DNA from: Actinomycetes bacterium
GTDB lineage: Bacteria > Actinomycetota > Actinomycetes > S36-B12
NCBI GenBank assembly: GCA_024639145.1
Contig: JAHEIZ010000017.1
Span: 1-48,987, forward strand
Direction of reading: 5' to 3'
DNA: 48,987 nt
Below are positions 1-7,182 of the stretch, piece after piece. The notes under the pieces were generated by a model. That model was not told the DNA's origin. It worked only from the letters and a program-made list of their open reading frames with translations, and made no database searches. Both the position numbers and the translations under genes were made by a program. Within the stretch, counting starts at the first letter, position 1. Every line of letters starts with the position of its first letter.

Positions 1-416
1 CCCCACGAGAGGCTGTCGCCGGCGTGGTGGATCTCGTCGAGGATTACGAGCGAGCGCTTTGCGGTCGCGCGTGCGCGATGCAGCATGGGGTGCGAGGCCA
101 CCTGTGCGTAGGTCGTGATGTACCCGCTCGTGTCACCGCGCACCGGGCCATCGGCATTCGCGAGCTTCGGGTCGAGCACAAGTGACATCGCACTTGCCGC
201 GTCTGCCCACTGCGTGCGCAGGTGATCCGTGGGAACGACGACGATTACGCGGTCAATGGCACGCTTACTCATCAGGTGAAGGGCGAGAGTGAGTGCGAAT
301 GTGGTCTTGCCGGCACCCGGCGTGGCGGTGACCAGGTAATCCTTCGGATTCGCCTCGATGTACTGGGCGAGAGCCTCCTGCTGCCACTGGCGCAGGGGTG
401 ATTTCCGGATCGACAT
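1..416 (-). CDS. DEAD/DEAH-box helicase, N-terminal part (cut by window edge)
   Basis: Reading from an ATG at 416 on the minus strand gives an open frame that runs off the window after about 138 residues. It begins MSIRKSPLRQWQQEALAQY, typical of superfamily 2 helicases. A Walker A loop TPGAGKTT is near residues 36-43, and motif II appears as LDEIHHAGD near residues 127-135, followed by ..SLSWG at the edge. Between them VIVVVPTDHLRTQW matches motif Ia. The family uses ATP hydrolysis to unwind or remodel nucleic acids; which substrate cannot be told because the C-terminal RecA-like domain is outside the window. A TAGACT hexamer at 426-431 (minus strand) lies 9 bases before the start and is a possible -10. 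Confident as a helicase, unsure of subfamily. Confidence 0.88.
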   Translation of the reverse strand, partial: MSIRKSPLRQWQQEALAQYIEANPKDYLVTATPGAGKTTFALTLALHLMSKRAIDRVIVVVPTDHLRTQWADAASAMSLVLDPKLANADGPVRGDTSGYITTYAQVASHPMLHRARATAKRSLVILDEIHHAGDSLSW

Positions 417-442
417 TGCCGCGTGAGTCTATTCGCGCGCTG

Positions 443-1093
443 TCACGCAGATGGGACCTGCCCGAATGCGTGTCGCCTCACCCAGGCGTGCATCGCGATG
501 GCCGCAGCAGCACCGGCATTGATCGACCGCGTCGAGCCGTACTGAGCGATGGAGAGCACCGCCGTCACCTCGGCTCGTGCCGCGTCGGTCAGGCCCTCGC
601 CCTCCTGACCGAAGAGCAGCATTGCGTTCTTCGGCAGATCGAAGGTCTCGATGGGTACGCAGCCGGGCAGGTTGTCGATTCCGATGAGGACGACGTCATT
701 CGCACGACACCACGCAGCGAGATCCATGGCGCTCTCGTGATGGCGCACGTGCTGGTAGCGATCCGTCACCATGGCACCGCGACGATTCCAGCGCTTGCGT
801 CCGACGACATGTACCTCCTTCGCCAAGAATGCATTGGCGGTGCGCACGACGGAGCCGATGTTGAAGTCATGGCTGAAGTTCTCGATGGCCACGTGGAAGG
901 AATGACGCTTGGTGTCGAGATCCTTCACGATCGACTCGAGGCGCCAGTACCGGTATTCGTCGATCACGTTTCGTCGATCGCCGTGCTCGAGTAGCTCAGG
1001 ATCGAGCCATTCGTCAGTGGGCCAGGGAAGCGGATGCGGGCCAACCCCGGGCAGCACGACTTCCTCGTCGGCGCGTGCTTCGGGTTCGTTCAC
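443..1093 (-). CDS. SpoU/TrmH-family RNA 2'-O-methyltransferase
   Basis: A 216-residue protein of the SPOUT superfamily, which transfers a methyl group from S-adenosylmethionine to a ribose 2'-OH in tRNA or rRNA. The three SpoU motifs are visible: IENFSHDFNIGSVVRTANAF (motif 1, with the N-x-G-S-x-x-R core), LLFGQEGEGLT (motif 2) and STRSINAGAAAAIAMHAW (motif 3 and knot). About 70 residues precede motif 1. I chose the GTG at 1093 because a TATCGT hexamer (1100-1105, minus strand) lies exactly 6 bases upstream, the pattern seen at many starts here; a longer frame to 1204 would run into the divergent dedA-like gene. The RNA target is not predictable from sequence. Confidence 0.88.
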   Translation of the reverse strand: MNEPEARADEEVVLPGVGPHPLPWPTDEWLDPELLEHGDRRNVIDEYRYWRLESIVKDLDTKRHSFHVAIENFSHDFNIGSVVRTANAFLAKEVHVVGRKRWNRRGAMVTDRYQHVRHHESAMDLAAWCRANDVVLIGIDNLPGCVPIETFDLPKNAMLLFGQEGEGLTDAARAEVTAVLSIAQYGSTRSINAGAAAAIAMHAWVRRHAFGQVPSA

Positions 1094-1099
1094 GCCTCG

Positions 1100-1109
1100 A
1101 CGATAGCCT
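1100..1109. promoter_or_regulatory. Overlapping divergent -10 hexamers
   Basis: The ten bases ACGATAGCCT contain TATCGT on the minus strand (1100-1105) and TAGCCT on the plus strand (1104-1109). They share the central TA. The minus hexamer is 6 bases from the GTG of the RNA methyltransferase and the plus hexamer is 7 bases from the GTG of the DedA gene, so both transcripts are probably leaderless and cannot easily be initiated at the same time. Confidence 0.6.
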
Positions 1110-1116
1110 GGACGAC

Positions 1117-1761
1117 GTGACTCACCTGATATCCGCAGTGCCCACCGGAGTTCTCTCGAACCTGAACCCCGAAACCATGCTGCACAACCTCGGCGACCTC
1201 GCATTCTGGGCGGTGCTCGCGATCATCTTCGCCGAGTGCGGTCTGCTCATCGGCTTCTTCCTGCCCGGCGACTCGCTGCTGTTCGTCACGGGCCTGTTCA
1301 TCGCCAAGAACTGGATCGGAATCAACATCTGGCTCGCCGCCCTGCTGCTGATCATCTCCGCGATCCTCGGCAACGCGTGCGGTTACTGGATCGGGTACAA
1401 GGCAGGTCCGGCCCTCTTCCGCAAGGAGGAGTCCAAGCTCTTCCGACGCGAATATGTCGACAAGACCCAGCACTTCTTCGAGAAGTACGGAGCTCGGGCC
1501 ATCGTTCTCGCCCGCTTCGTGCCTATCGTGCGCACCTTCATCACGGCAACGGCCGGCATGGGCCGCATGCCCTTCGGCCGGTTCATCTTCTTCAGCGCGA
1601 TCGGCGCGATTCTGTGGGCCGGTGGGGTCACGATCCTGGGCTATTTCCTGGGCAACGTCACCTTCATCGCCGATCACGTCGAGCTGATCCTGATCATCGT
1701 CGTGCTGGTCAGCGTGATCCCGATCCTCATCGAATGGCTGCGCAGCCGCCGCTCGGCCTAG
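1117..1761 (+). CDS. DedA family membrane protein (SNARE-associated/VTT domain)
   Basis: A 214-residue integral membrane protein. Recognisable DedA features are the early helix with FAECGLLIGFFLPGDSLL, the region GNACGYWIGYKAG, and the downstream FFEKYGARAIVLARFVPIVR with the conserved arginines, then TATAGMGRM. DedA proteins are proton-driven lipid transporters or scramblases, with members that recycle undecaprenyl phosphate or phosphatidylethanolamine; the substrate here is unknown. I chose the GTG at 1117 rather than an upstream ATG at 1075 because the TAGCCT hexamer at 1104-1109 sits just before it and the longer start would overlap the divergent gene. The stop overlaps the stop of the convergent cytochrome gene by four bases, leaving no room for a terminator. 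Confidence 0.88.
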   Translation: MTHLISAVPTGVLSNLNPETMLHNLGDLAFWAVLAIIFAECGLLIGFFLPGDSLLFVTGLFIAKNWIGINIWLAALLLIISAILGNACGYWIGYKAGPALFRKEESKLFRREYVDKTQHFFEKYGARAIVLARFVPIVRTFITATAGMGRMPFGRFIFFSAIGAILWAGGVTILGYFLGNVTFIADHVELILIIVVLVSVIPILIEWLRSRRSA

Positions 1762-2396
1762 CCCTCTTTCGCGCTATCCGAGGCGGTGTCGGTCATCGCC
1801 TCAGCCCAGCCGCGGTGCTCGCGCATCGCCCAATCACGCGGCACGAAGCCCGTACGAAGGCCCTGCCGCGCATAGGGCTCGCGATAGGCCTTGTAGACGT
1901 GCCCGATGACGACAACGGTCATCAGCAGGGCGAGCCAGTCGTGCACGAAGGTAAAGCCGGTGCGCAGGTCGATGCTCACAAGGCCGTTGAACCACAGGAA
2001 TGCACCGGTGACGAACATGACGATGATCGCGCCGAACTGGAATGCTGCGTTGAGCTTCTGGCCTGCGTTGAACTTGCCGACGGCAAGCCGGCCCGTACGG
2101 CGATCCTTGGATCGCATCCACTCCCAGTCGACACGGGTGAACCTGTTGAGACGACGCACGTCGAGTCGGAAGGCCAGGAAGCAGAAGGCGAGGATCACCG
2201 GAATCGGCAGCGCGAATCCGAGAATGACGTGCGACATCTTGAAGAAGTAGCGATTGCCGACCCTGCTGCTGAGATCGGGGATGTAGAGGAAGGCTGCGGT
2301 GACAATCAGCAACCCGATGTCGATGGCTATGAGTCGGTGGATCCAGTGCTCGGCAGTAGTGAACCGGCGAAGCCTCGTGTCAGACGACAGGGGCAT
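1758..2396 (-). CDS. Cytochrome b subunit (formate dehydrogenase gamma-like)
   Basis: A 212-residue membrane protein with four hydrophobic helices. Histidines likely to bind heme b occur in TTAEHWIHRL, FKMSHVILGF, FVHDWLALL and VVVIGHVYKAY, the pattern of the FdnI/cytochrome b561 group. I chose the ATG at 2396 (MPLSSDTRLRRFT); the reading frame continues upstream but only inside the preceding gene. It overlaps the end of that gene, a molybdopterin oxidoreductase, by 17 bases, so the two are translated together. The protein probably anchors the molybdoenzyme and passes electrons between it and the quinone pool. Direction of electron flow is unknown. Confidence 0.85.
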   Translation of the reverse strand: MPLSSDTRLRRFTTAEHWIHRLIAIDIGLLIVTAAFLYIPDLSSRVGNRYFFKMSHVILGFALPIPVILAFCFLAFRLDVRRLNRFTRVDWEWMRSKDRRTGRLAVGKFNAGQKLNAAFQFGAIIVMFVTGAFLWFNGLVSIDLRTGFTFVHDWLALLMTVVVIGHVYKAYREPYARQGLRTGFVPRDWAMREHRGWAEAMTDTASDSAKEG

Positions 2397-3099
2397 CGCT
2401 GCGCCCATTCGACTTGCCCACCCAGGCGTCGGTGTCATACCCGCGCAGCTCCCAGTACCCGGGCTCGACGGCTGGCGTGGCCTTGATGCCGTCAAGCCAC
2501 TTGATCGACTTGTAGGCATACATCGGCGCTACGACAAGGCGAACCGGGCCGCCGTGCTCCTGGGAGATCGGGCCGCCGAGCATTGACGTCGCGACAAGCA
2601 CATCGGGGCGCATGGCCTGCTCCATCGTCAGCGATTCCGTGTAGGCACCATCGAAGGACGTAAAGCTCAATGCGGTGCCGTTCTGAGCGAGTTCGAACGC
2701 GGTGATGATGTCGCGCAGCAGAACGCCCGACCAGGCCACGTTGTCGACCCTCCACCCCGTGACGCACTGGAAGTCCTTGGTCATGGATGTCTGCGGAAGC
2801 GCCGCAAGATCATTGAACGTCAAGGTCGTGACGTTGGCGCCCGAAGTGATCGTCAGTCGATAGTCGGTCGTGGTCATTTCAGGGTACCCGTTGGTCACGG
2901 TGTAGATGCGGAATCCACCGGTGGCCGGGATGACCGACTGAATCTGCGGTGCGACCGCACCGACGGCACTTGAGGTCACGCTCGTGAGCTGCTTGCCCAG
3001 CACGACTGCCACGGCGCCCGCGCCGGCCATTCCCAGAACGATGCGCCGGCCGATGGGCTTTCCTTCAGCAGGGGTGAGATCGACATCATCACCTGACAT
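2380..3099 (-). CDS. Molybdopterin-dependent oxidoreductase, sulfite oxidase/MsrP-like
   Basis: A 239-residue protein of the sulfite-oxidase fold. Near the N-terminus GRRIVLGMAGAGAVAVVLG combines twin arginines with a hydrophobic stretch, suggesting Tat export with the anchor possibly retained. The segment KDFQCVTGWRVDNVAWSGV holds the cysteine that ligates molybdenum in this family, and GGPVRLVVAPMYAYKSIKWL and ELRGYDTDAWVG are further conserved segments. I prefer the ATG at 3099 because GAGGAGGT lies 6 bases before it; an ATG at 3120 is the alternative. Paired with a cytochrome b gene, it resembles the MsrPQ (YedYZ) periplasmic methionine-sulfoxide repair pair, but the cytochrome is of a different type, so the substrate is open. 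Confidence 0.85.
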   Translation of the reverse strand: MSGDDVDLTPAEGKPIGRRIVLGMAGAGAVAVVLGKQLTSVTSSAVGAVAPQIQSVIPATGGFRIYTVTNGYPEMTTTDYRLTITSGANVTTLTFNDLAALPQTSMTKDFQCVTGWRVDNVAWSGVLLRDIITAFELAQNGTALSFTSFDGAYTESLTMEQAMRPDVLVATSMLGGPISQEHGGPVRLVVAPMYAYKSIKWLDGIKATPAVEPGYWELRGYDTDAWVGKSNGRSDAPVV

Positions 3100-3240
3100 C
3101 TCCGGACCTCCTCGGCTCATCGGTATCGCACGGCGTTCGAGCGATCTCTCATAAGACTAAGCGGAGTTCGGAAAAGCACCAGCCATACGCGAATTGACCC
3201 ACACACCTGATCATTTGGCCGAAATCGTCAGCCCTCGCAC

Positions 3241-3783
3241 TTACTCCAGGCCGAGATCGGCAAGCGAGTAAGCAGCTCGGTACTCGAAGCCGCGCTCCTC
3301 GACGGCTGCACGAGCACCGCGATCGACGATGACCGCGCAGGCGACCGTGGTGGCGCCATCGTCGGCGAGAGCATCGACTGCGGTGAGAACTGAGGAGCCG
3401 GTGGTGGAGGTGTCCTCGACAGCGAGCACGCGCTTGCCCGTGACCGACGGACCCTCGATGCGACGCTGCAGGCCATGAGCCTTCTCCGACTTGCGCACGA
3501 CGAAGGCATTGAGCTCGACTCCGTTCCTTGCGGCATCGTGCATCATCGCGGTGGCGACGGGGTCAGCACCGAGGGTGAGACCGCCTACCGCGTCGAACTC
3601 GAGGTCTGAGGTGAGCTCGCGCATCACCTGGCCGATCAGAGGTGCCGCAACGCTGTCGAGGGTCACCCGACGAAGATCGACGTAGTAGTCGGCCTCACGG
3701 CCGCTGGAGAGAATCACCTTGCCGCGCACGACGGCCTTCTCGATGATCTGGTCACGAAGCTTGGTCCACGCATCACTGGGCAT
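3241..3783 (-). CDS. pyrE: Orotate phosphoribosyltransferase
   Basis: A 180-residue protein that joins orotate to PRPP to give orotidine 5'-phosphate, the fifth step of pyrimidine synthesis. The PRPP-binding motif is VLAVEDTSTTGSSVLTA; the N-terminal LSSGREADYYVDLRRV and the loop FVVRKSEKAHGLQRRIEG, with the catalytic lysines and flexible loop, are typical of PyrE. Length is normal for the short actinobacterial form. A TAGGAT hexamer (3790-3795, minus strand) lies exactly 6 bases before the ATG, so the message is probably leaderless. No other pyrimidine genes are adjacent. The 141 bases between this gene and the molybdoenzyme upstream of it show nothing I recognise. Confidence 0.95.
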   Translation of the reverse strand: MPSDAWTKLRDQIIEKAVVRGKVILSSGREADYYVDLRRVTLDSVAAPLIGQVMRELTSDLEFDAVGGLTLGADPVATAMMHDAARNGVELNAFVVRKSEKAHGLQRRIEGPSVTGKRVLAVEDTSTTGSSVLTAVDALADDGATTVACAVIVDRGARAAVEERGFEYRAAYSLADLGLE

Positions 3784-3789
3784 GACCGA

Positions 3790-3814
3790 ATCCTACGGGG
3801 GCGGCTTCTATGCT
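3790..3814. promoter_or_regulatory. Divergent leaderless promoters of pyrE and the next gene
   Basis: TAGGAT on the minus strand (3790-3795) is 6 bases from the pyrE ATG, and TATGCT on the plus strand (3809-3814) is 6 bases from the GTG at 3821. Both spacings match transcription starting on the first base of the start codon. The -35 regions would overlap each other's transcribed sequence. Confidence 0.5.
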
Positions 3815-3820
3815 CGATGT

Positions 3821-4219
3821 GTGCCGACTGCGACTGTCCTGACCCTGGGCGTGGTTCCCGACCTCGATGCCCTGGCGATCCTTCCCGGCACCGATGACTC
3901 CATCCCGATGATCGCGCGCGTGTGCTCCGAGATCACCCGTATGGCTCCGGCTCCCCCGCTCGTGATCGTGGCGACGGGCGAATGGGCGGCCCTTCTGCCG
4001 GGCATCGCACTTGCCCAGCGTGCCGCTCGACGCCAGGTGCGGGCCTACGTGCTCGTCGACCCCGTGCTTCCCGAGGTGAGCGATCAGTGGCCCGATGCAC
4101 GAGTGCACGTACTCGGAAGCCCGGGATTCGATCTTCGGACTGCCGAGCTTCGCGGCTGGGACACCCATCGAGATGTGTCTGCGGCCGACGTCATCAACGG
4201 GATTCGCACCGAGGAATAG
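3821..4219 (+). CDS. Small protein of unknown function, alpha/beta-hydrolase-like
   Basis: A 132-residue soluble protein that I do not recognise. Alternating hydrophobic segments (TVLTLGVVPDLDALAIL, LVIVATGEWAALLPGIAL, VRAYVLVDPVLP, ARVHVLGSPGFD) suggest a Rossmann or alpha/beta-hydrolase-like fold. The position of the usual nucleophile elbow reads VATGEWAAL, which lacks the G-x-S-x-G serine, so an active esterase is unlikely. I chose the GTG at 3821 because TATGCT is placed 6 bases upstream and the codon content changes there. The next gene, a protease, has its own promoter. Possibly an enzyme remnant or a binding protein. Confidence 0.65.
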   Translation: MPTATVLTLGVVPDLDALAILPGTDDSIPMIARVCSEITRMAPAPPLVIVATGEWAALLPGIALAQRAARRQVRAYVLVDPVLPEVSDQWPDARVHVLGSPGFDLRTAELRGWDTHRDVSAADVINGIRTEE

Positions 4220-4238
4220 CGTCACGCCGATACCGACG

Positions 4239-4244
4239 TATCGT
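4239..4244 (+). promoter_or_regulatory. -10 hexamer of the secreted protease gene
   Basis: TATCGT is followed by six bases and then the ATG at 4251. The six bases include GGAGG, so a very short or absent leader is likely. Confidence 0.5.
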
Positions 4245-4250
4245 GGAGGC

Positions 4251-5699
4251 ATGCGCAGAGGAGTCATCGCCCTGGTTGCGGGTCTCCTCGCGCTCACCGC
4301 GCCCGTTGCCCAGGCCGCGCCGACCCTCGCACCTCGCGTTATCAATGGCACCCCCGCGGCCCTCACCGACATGCCCTACCTGGTGGCACTGATCGACACC
4401 TCCCGGATGTCGCAGCTCGGCACCTACCAGGCGCAGTTCTGCGGCGGTGCTCTCGTCACTCCGACGAAGGTCGTCACAGCCGCGCACTGCGTCGTCGATC
4501 AGTCGACACACCAGGTCTCCAGCCCGGTCGATATCCAGGTACTCACGGGCCAGAGCCTGAAGAACCCTTCGACAGCGCCGGTGGCGGTCAGCTCGGTGAG
4601 CGTGCACCCGAACTACGACATCGACATGTCGAGCAACGACATCGCCGTGCTCACCCTGGCCTCGCCGATCGAAGGTGTGCCCACCATCGATCCGTTGACC
4701 CCGAGCGAGACCGCGTCGTATCTCGTCAGCGGTGGTGAGGTACGAGCGGGCGGTTGGGGAAATACGACGACACTCACCGGCGGCAAGGCGTTCCCCGACA
4801 TCTTCCGTGTCGCGAATCTCGTGCTCTTCCCCGACACGCTGTGCGGCGCTCATGGCACCTACACCGTCAACGGAGTGACCTTTCACGGCTTCAGCGCTTC
4901 AGAAGCCGATTCCGACACGATGCTCTGCGCCGGCGGCGCTGACTCCGCAGGTCGCGTGATCGACTCCTGCCAGGGTGACTCAGGCGGCCCGCTGGTCTCA
5001 GCCGCCGGTGGCCCGGAACGACTCATCGGCGTCGTGAGCTGGGGTGACCAGTGCGCCAGCAAGTATCCGGGCGTGTACACGAGAGTCTCCGCGATGTACG
5101 ACTTCCTCATGAAGGAGGGTGCCATCGAAGTAGAGCCGCCGCCCGTCGCACCGTCGATCACCGTAAGTACTTTGTCGAGTGCACTACGCGTGACCTTCAC
5201 CGATCCTGCGCCTACGTCTGCCATGACCGACTTCACTGCACGGGCGGTCGACCCATCCGGTGCTACTGCCGAGTGCACGGCGACTCCGCACACCGACGGG
5301 CTGAACTCGCACTGCACCATCACCGGCCTCACCAATGGCACCGCCTACGCGGTCTCCGCCGTCGGACGCAACATCGCCGGCGCATCACCGGAATCGGCTG
5401 CACTCATCGCCACTCCATTGCCCGTACCCACTCCCGGTGAGATCACGAAGGTCGTCGTGAAGAAGAACGGAGTCGTCGGCTTCATCGTGGGCCCCAGCAG
5501 GCGCGGTGGCTCGGCGATCACTCGCGACGTCATTCGGTGCACCCCGATCTCCGGTGGCAAGGCTCGTCACGGCAACGTGCAGAAGCGGGTGGCCGTCGTG
5601 AGCCAGATGCAGCCCGTCGTCTATTCCTGCGTGCACCGAGTGTCGAACGCGACAGGCCGTGCGGAGTCATCGCCGCGGGCAGTTCTCGCGCGGCGCTGA
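4251..5699 (+). CDS. Secreted trypsin-like serine protease with C-terminal Fn3-like domain
   Basis: A 482-residue preproprotein. Residues 1-23 form a Sec signal peptide (MRRGVIALVAGLLALTAPVA, then QAA). A chymotrypsin-fold domain follows, starting RVINGTPA like an activated trypsin N-terminus. The catalytic triad is His79 (TAAHC), Asp130 (SSNDIAVL) and Ser244 (CQGDSGGP); GVVSWGDQCASKYPGVYTRV closes the domain. The S1 pocket residue six before Ser244 is aspartate (IDSCQGDSGG), predicting trypsin-like cleavage after Arg or Lys. After a proline-rich linker, residues ~300-400 read as a fibronectin type III-like domain (SALRVTFTDPAP ... GTAYAVSAVGRN), then a basic C-terminal extension. Start chosen by the signal peptide and the TATCGT hexamer. 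Likely extracellular; substrate unknown. Confidence 0.93.
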   Translation: MRRGVIALVAGLLALTAPVAQAAPTLAPRVINGTPAALTDMPYLVALIDTSRMSQLGTYQAQFCGGALVTPTKVVTAAHCVVDQSTHQVSSPVDIQVLTGQSLKNPSTAPVAVSSVSVHPNYDIDMSSNDIAVLTLASPIEGVPTIDPLTPSETASYLVSGGEVRAGGWGNTTTLTGGKAFPDIFRVANLVLFPDTLCGAHGTYTVNGVTFHGFSASEADSDTMLCAGGADSAGRVIDSCQGDSGGPLVSAAGGPERLIGVVSWGDQCASKYPGVYTRVSAMYDFLMKEGAIEVEPPPVAPSITVSTLSSALRVTFTDPAPTSAMTDFTARAVDPSGATAECTATPHTDGLNSHCTITGLTNGTAYAVSAVGRNIAGASPESAALIATPLPVPTPGEITKVVVKKNGVVGFIVGPSRRGGSAITRDVIRCTPISGGKARHGNVQKRVAVVSQMQPVVYSCVHRVSNATGRAESSPRAVLARR

Positions 5700-5725
5700 G
5701 CCTCACCAATCACCGTGACGCTTGC

Positions 5726-5731
5726 TACCGT
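5726..5731 (+). promoter_or_regulatory. -10 hexamer of the aminotransferase gene
   Basis: TACCGT followed by six bases (GAGCTC) and the ATG at 5738, the same geometry as other leaderless starts in this window. Confidence 0.5.
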
Positions 5732-5737
5732 GAGCTC

Positions 5738-6913
5738 ATGAGTCGTCGCGATCCGCTGCTGGTGCCGCGCATGGCCGAGCATTCGACCTCGATCTTCGGC
5801 GAGATGTCCGCGCTCGCTGCACGTGTGGGCGCGATCAACCTCGGCCAGGGCTTCCCTGACACCGATGGCCCGCAAGAACTCAAGGTGGTCGCCGAGACTG
5901 CCATCGACGAGGGTCGTGGCAATCAGTACCCGCCCGCCCACGGACTCCCAGCACTGCGCGAAGCAATCGCTTTCCACCAGCAGCGCTTCTACGGCATTCA
6001 CCTGAACCCGATGACCGACGTCGTGGTCACCACCGGGGCATCCGAGGCCCTGCAGTCGGCATTGCTCGCACTCATCGAGCCTGGTGACGAAGTGGTGATG
6101 TTCGAACCATGGTTCGACATCTATGCCGCAGGTATCTCTCTCGCACGAGGCACGCGCGTCAGCGTTCCGCTCGGCGGCAACAACTACCGCCCCGATATCG
6201 ATGCCCTGCGTGCCGCGATCACGCCCCGTACTCGCATCCTCCTGATCAACTCCCCGCATAACCCGACCGGCATCGTCTTCACCCGTCACGAGCTTGAGGC
6301 CATTGCGAAGATCGCCATCGACAACGACCTCATCGTGATTTCCGATGAGGCGTACGAGCATCTGTGGTTCGACGATCATCAGCACATCCCGATCTCGACC
6401 CTTCCTGGCATGTTCGAGCGCACCATCACAGTCGGCTCGGGTGGTAAGTCGTTCTCGTTCACAGGCTGGAAGGTGGGCTGGGCCAGTGGGCCCGCCGATC
6501 TCATCGGCGCCGTACGAGTCGTGCGGCAGCATCTCTCGTACGTCTCGGGCGGACCTTTCCAGTACGCGATTGCAGCCGGGCTTCGTCTGCCCGACGAATA
6601 CTTCCGTGAGTTCCGCATGGACCTGAGTGCGAAGCGCGACCTCCTCTGCAATGGACTCGAGGAGATCGGCCTGCGCGTCATCCGCCCGCAGGGCACGTAT
6701 TTCGCGACCACCGATATTCGCCCGCTCGGATACGAGAGCGGCCTGCAGTTCTGCCGCGATCTACCGGAGAAGGCCGGTGTCGTGGCCATTCCGCACGAGG
6801 TCTTCTGCGATAACCCCGAGGTGGGTCGCCCTTACGTGCGGTGGGCCTTCTGCAAGCAGCCGGCGGTTCTCGAGGAAGCACTGCAGCGACTGCGCACCGG
6901 ATTCAACCGCTGA
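5738..6913 (+). CDS. PLP-dependent aminotransferase, class I/II (DapC / kynurenine aminotransferase-like)
   Basis: A 391-residue fold-type I aminotransferase. It opens with a family-typical segment AARVGAINLGQGFPDTDGP. The PLP-binding lysine is Lys237 in SGGKSFSFTGWKVGW, preceded by NSPHNPTG (cofactor ring contact) and VISDEAYEHLWF; the substrate carboxylate arginine lies in the C-terminal YVRWAFCKQ. Actinobacterial homologues are usually named N-succinyldiaminopimelate aminotransferase (DapC, lysine and cell-wall pathway) or kynurenine/methionine aminotransferase, and sequence alone does not separate them. The stop TGA overlaps the ATG of the next gene (TGATG), so the DUF4031 protein is translationally coupled. 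Confidence 0.9.
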   Translation: MSRRDPLLVPRMAEHSTSIFGEMSALAARVGAINLGQGFPDTDGPQELKVVAETAIDEGRGNQYPPAHGLPALREAIAFHQQRFYGIHLNPMTDVVVTTGASEALQSALLALIEPGDEVVMFEPWFDIYAAGISLARGTRVSVPLGGNNYRPDIDALRAAITPRTRILLINSPHNPTGIVFTRHELEAIAKIAIDNDLIVISDEAYEHLWFDDHQHIPISTLPGMFERTITVGSGGKSFSFTGWKVGWASGPADLIGAVRVVRQHLSYVSGGPFQYAIAAGLRLPDEYFREFRMDLSAKRDLLCNGLEEIGLRVIRPQGTYFATTDIRPLGYESGLQFCRDLPEKAGVVAIPHEVFCDNPEVGRPYVRWAFCKQPAVLEEALQRLRTGFNR

Positions 6914-7182
6914 TGGCGATCCTGGTCGACACCGCGATCTGGCCTGCCCACGATCGACTCTGGTGCCATCTGATCAGTGACACCTCTGTTGAAGAACTGC
7001 ATGCCTTTGCACGCGATCTCGGGATCCCAGAACGCGGCTTCGAGGGTGATCACTACGACATCCCTGATGAGTACCGGGATCAGGCAATAGCGAAGGGCGC
7101 CATCCCTGTCACCTCGCGTGAGATCGTTACCGCTCTCTACGCATCGGGACAACGACAGCGGCCTTCGCTGCGCAATGCCTAG
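6913..7182 (+). CDS. DUF4031 domain protein
   Basis: An 89-residue protein starting MAILVDTAIWPAHDRLWCHL. The segment SDTSVEELHAFARDLGIPERGFEGDHYDIPDEYRD is characteristic of DUF4031, a small soluble family common in actinobacteria with no established function. The start shares one base with the aminotransferase stop, so the two genes form an operon. The last four bases overlap the end of convergent clpB. Confidence 0.85.
   Translation: MAILVDTAIWPAHDRLWCHLISDTSVEELHAFARDLGIPERGFEGDHYDIPDEYRDQAIAKGAIPVTSREIVTALYASGQRQRPSLRNA

Noticed and set aside
1090..1677. Long antisense open frames, e.g. opposite the DedA, P450 and DUF4157 genes
   Set aside because: High GC suppresses stop codons on the opposite strand; the products have no recognisable domains and low-complexity arginine- or serine-rich composition.
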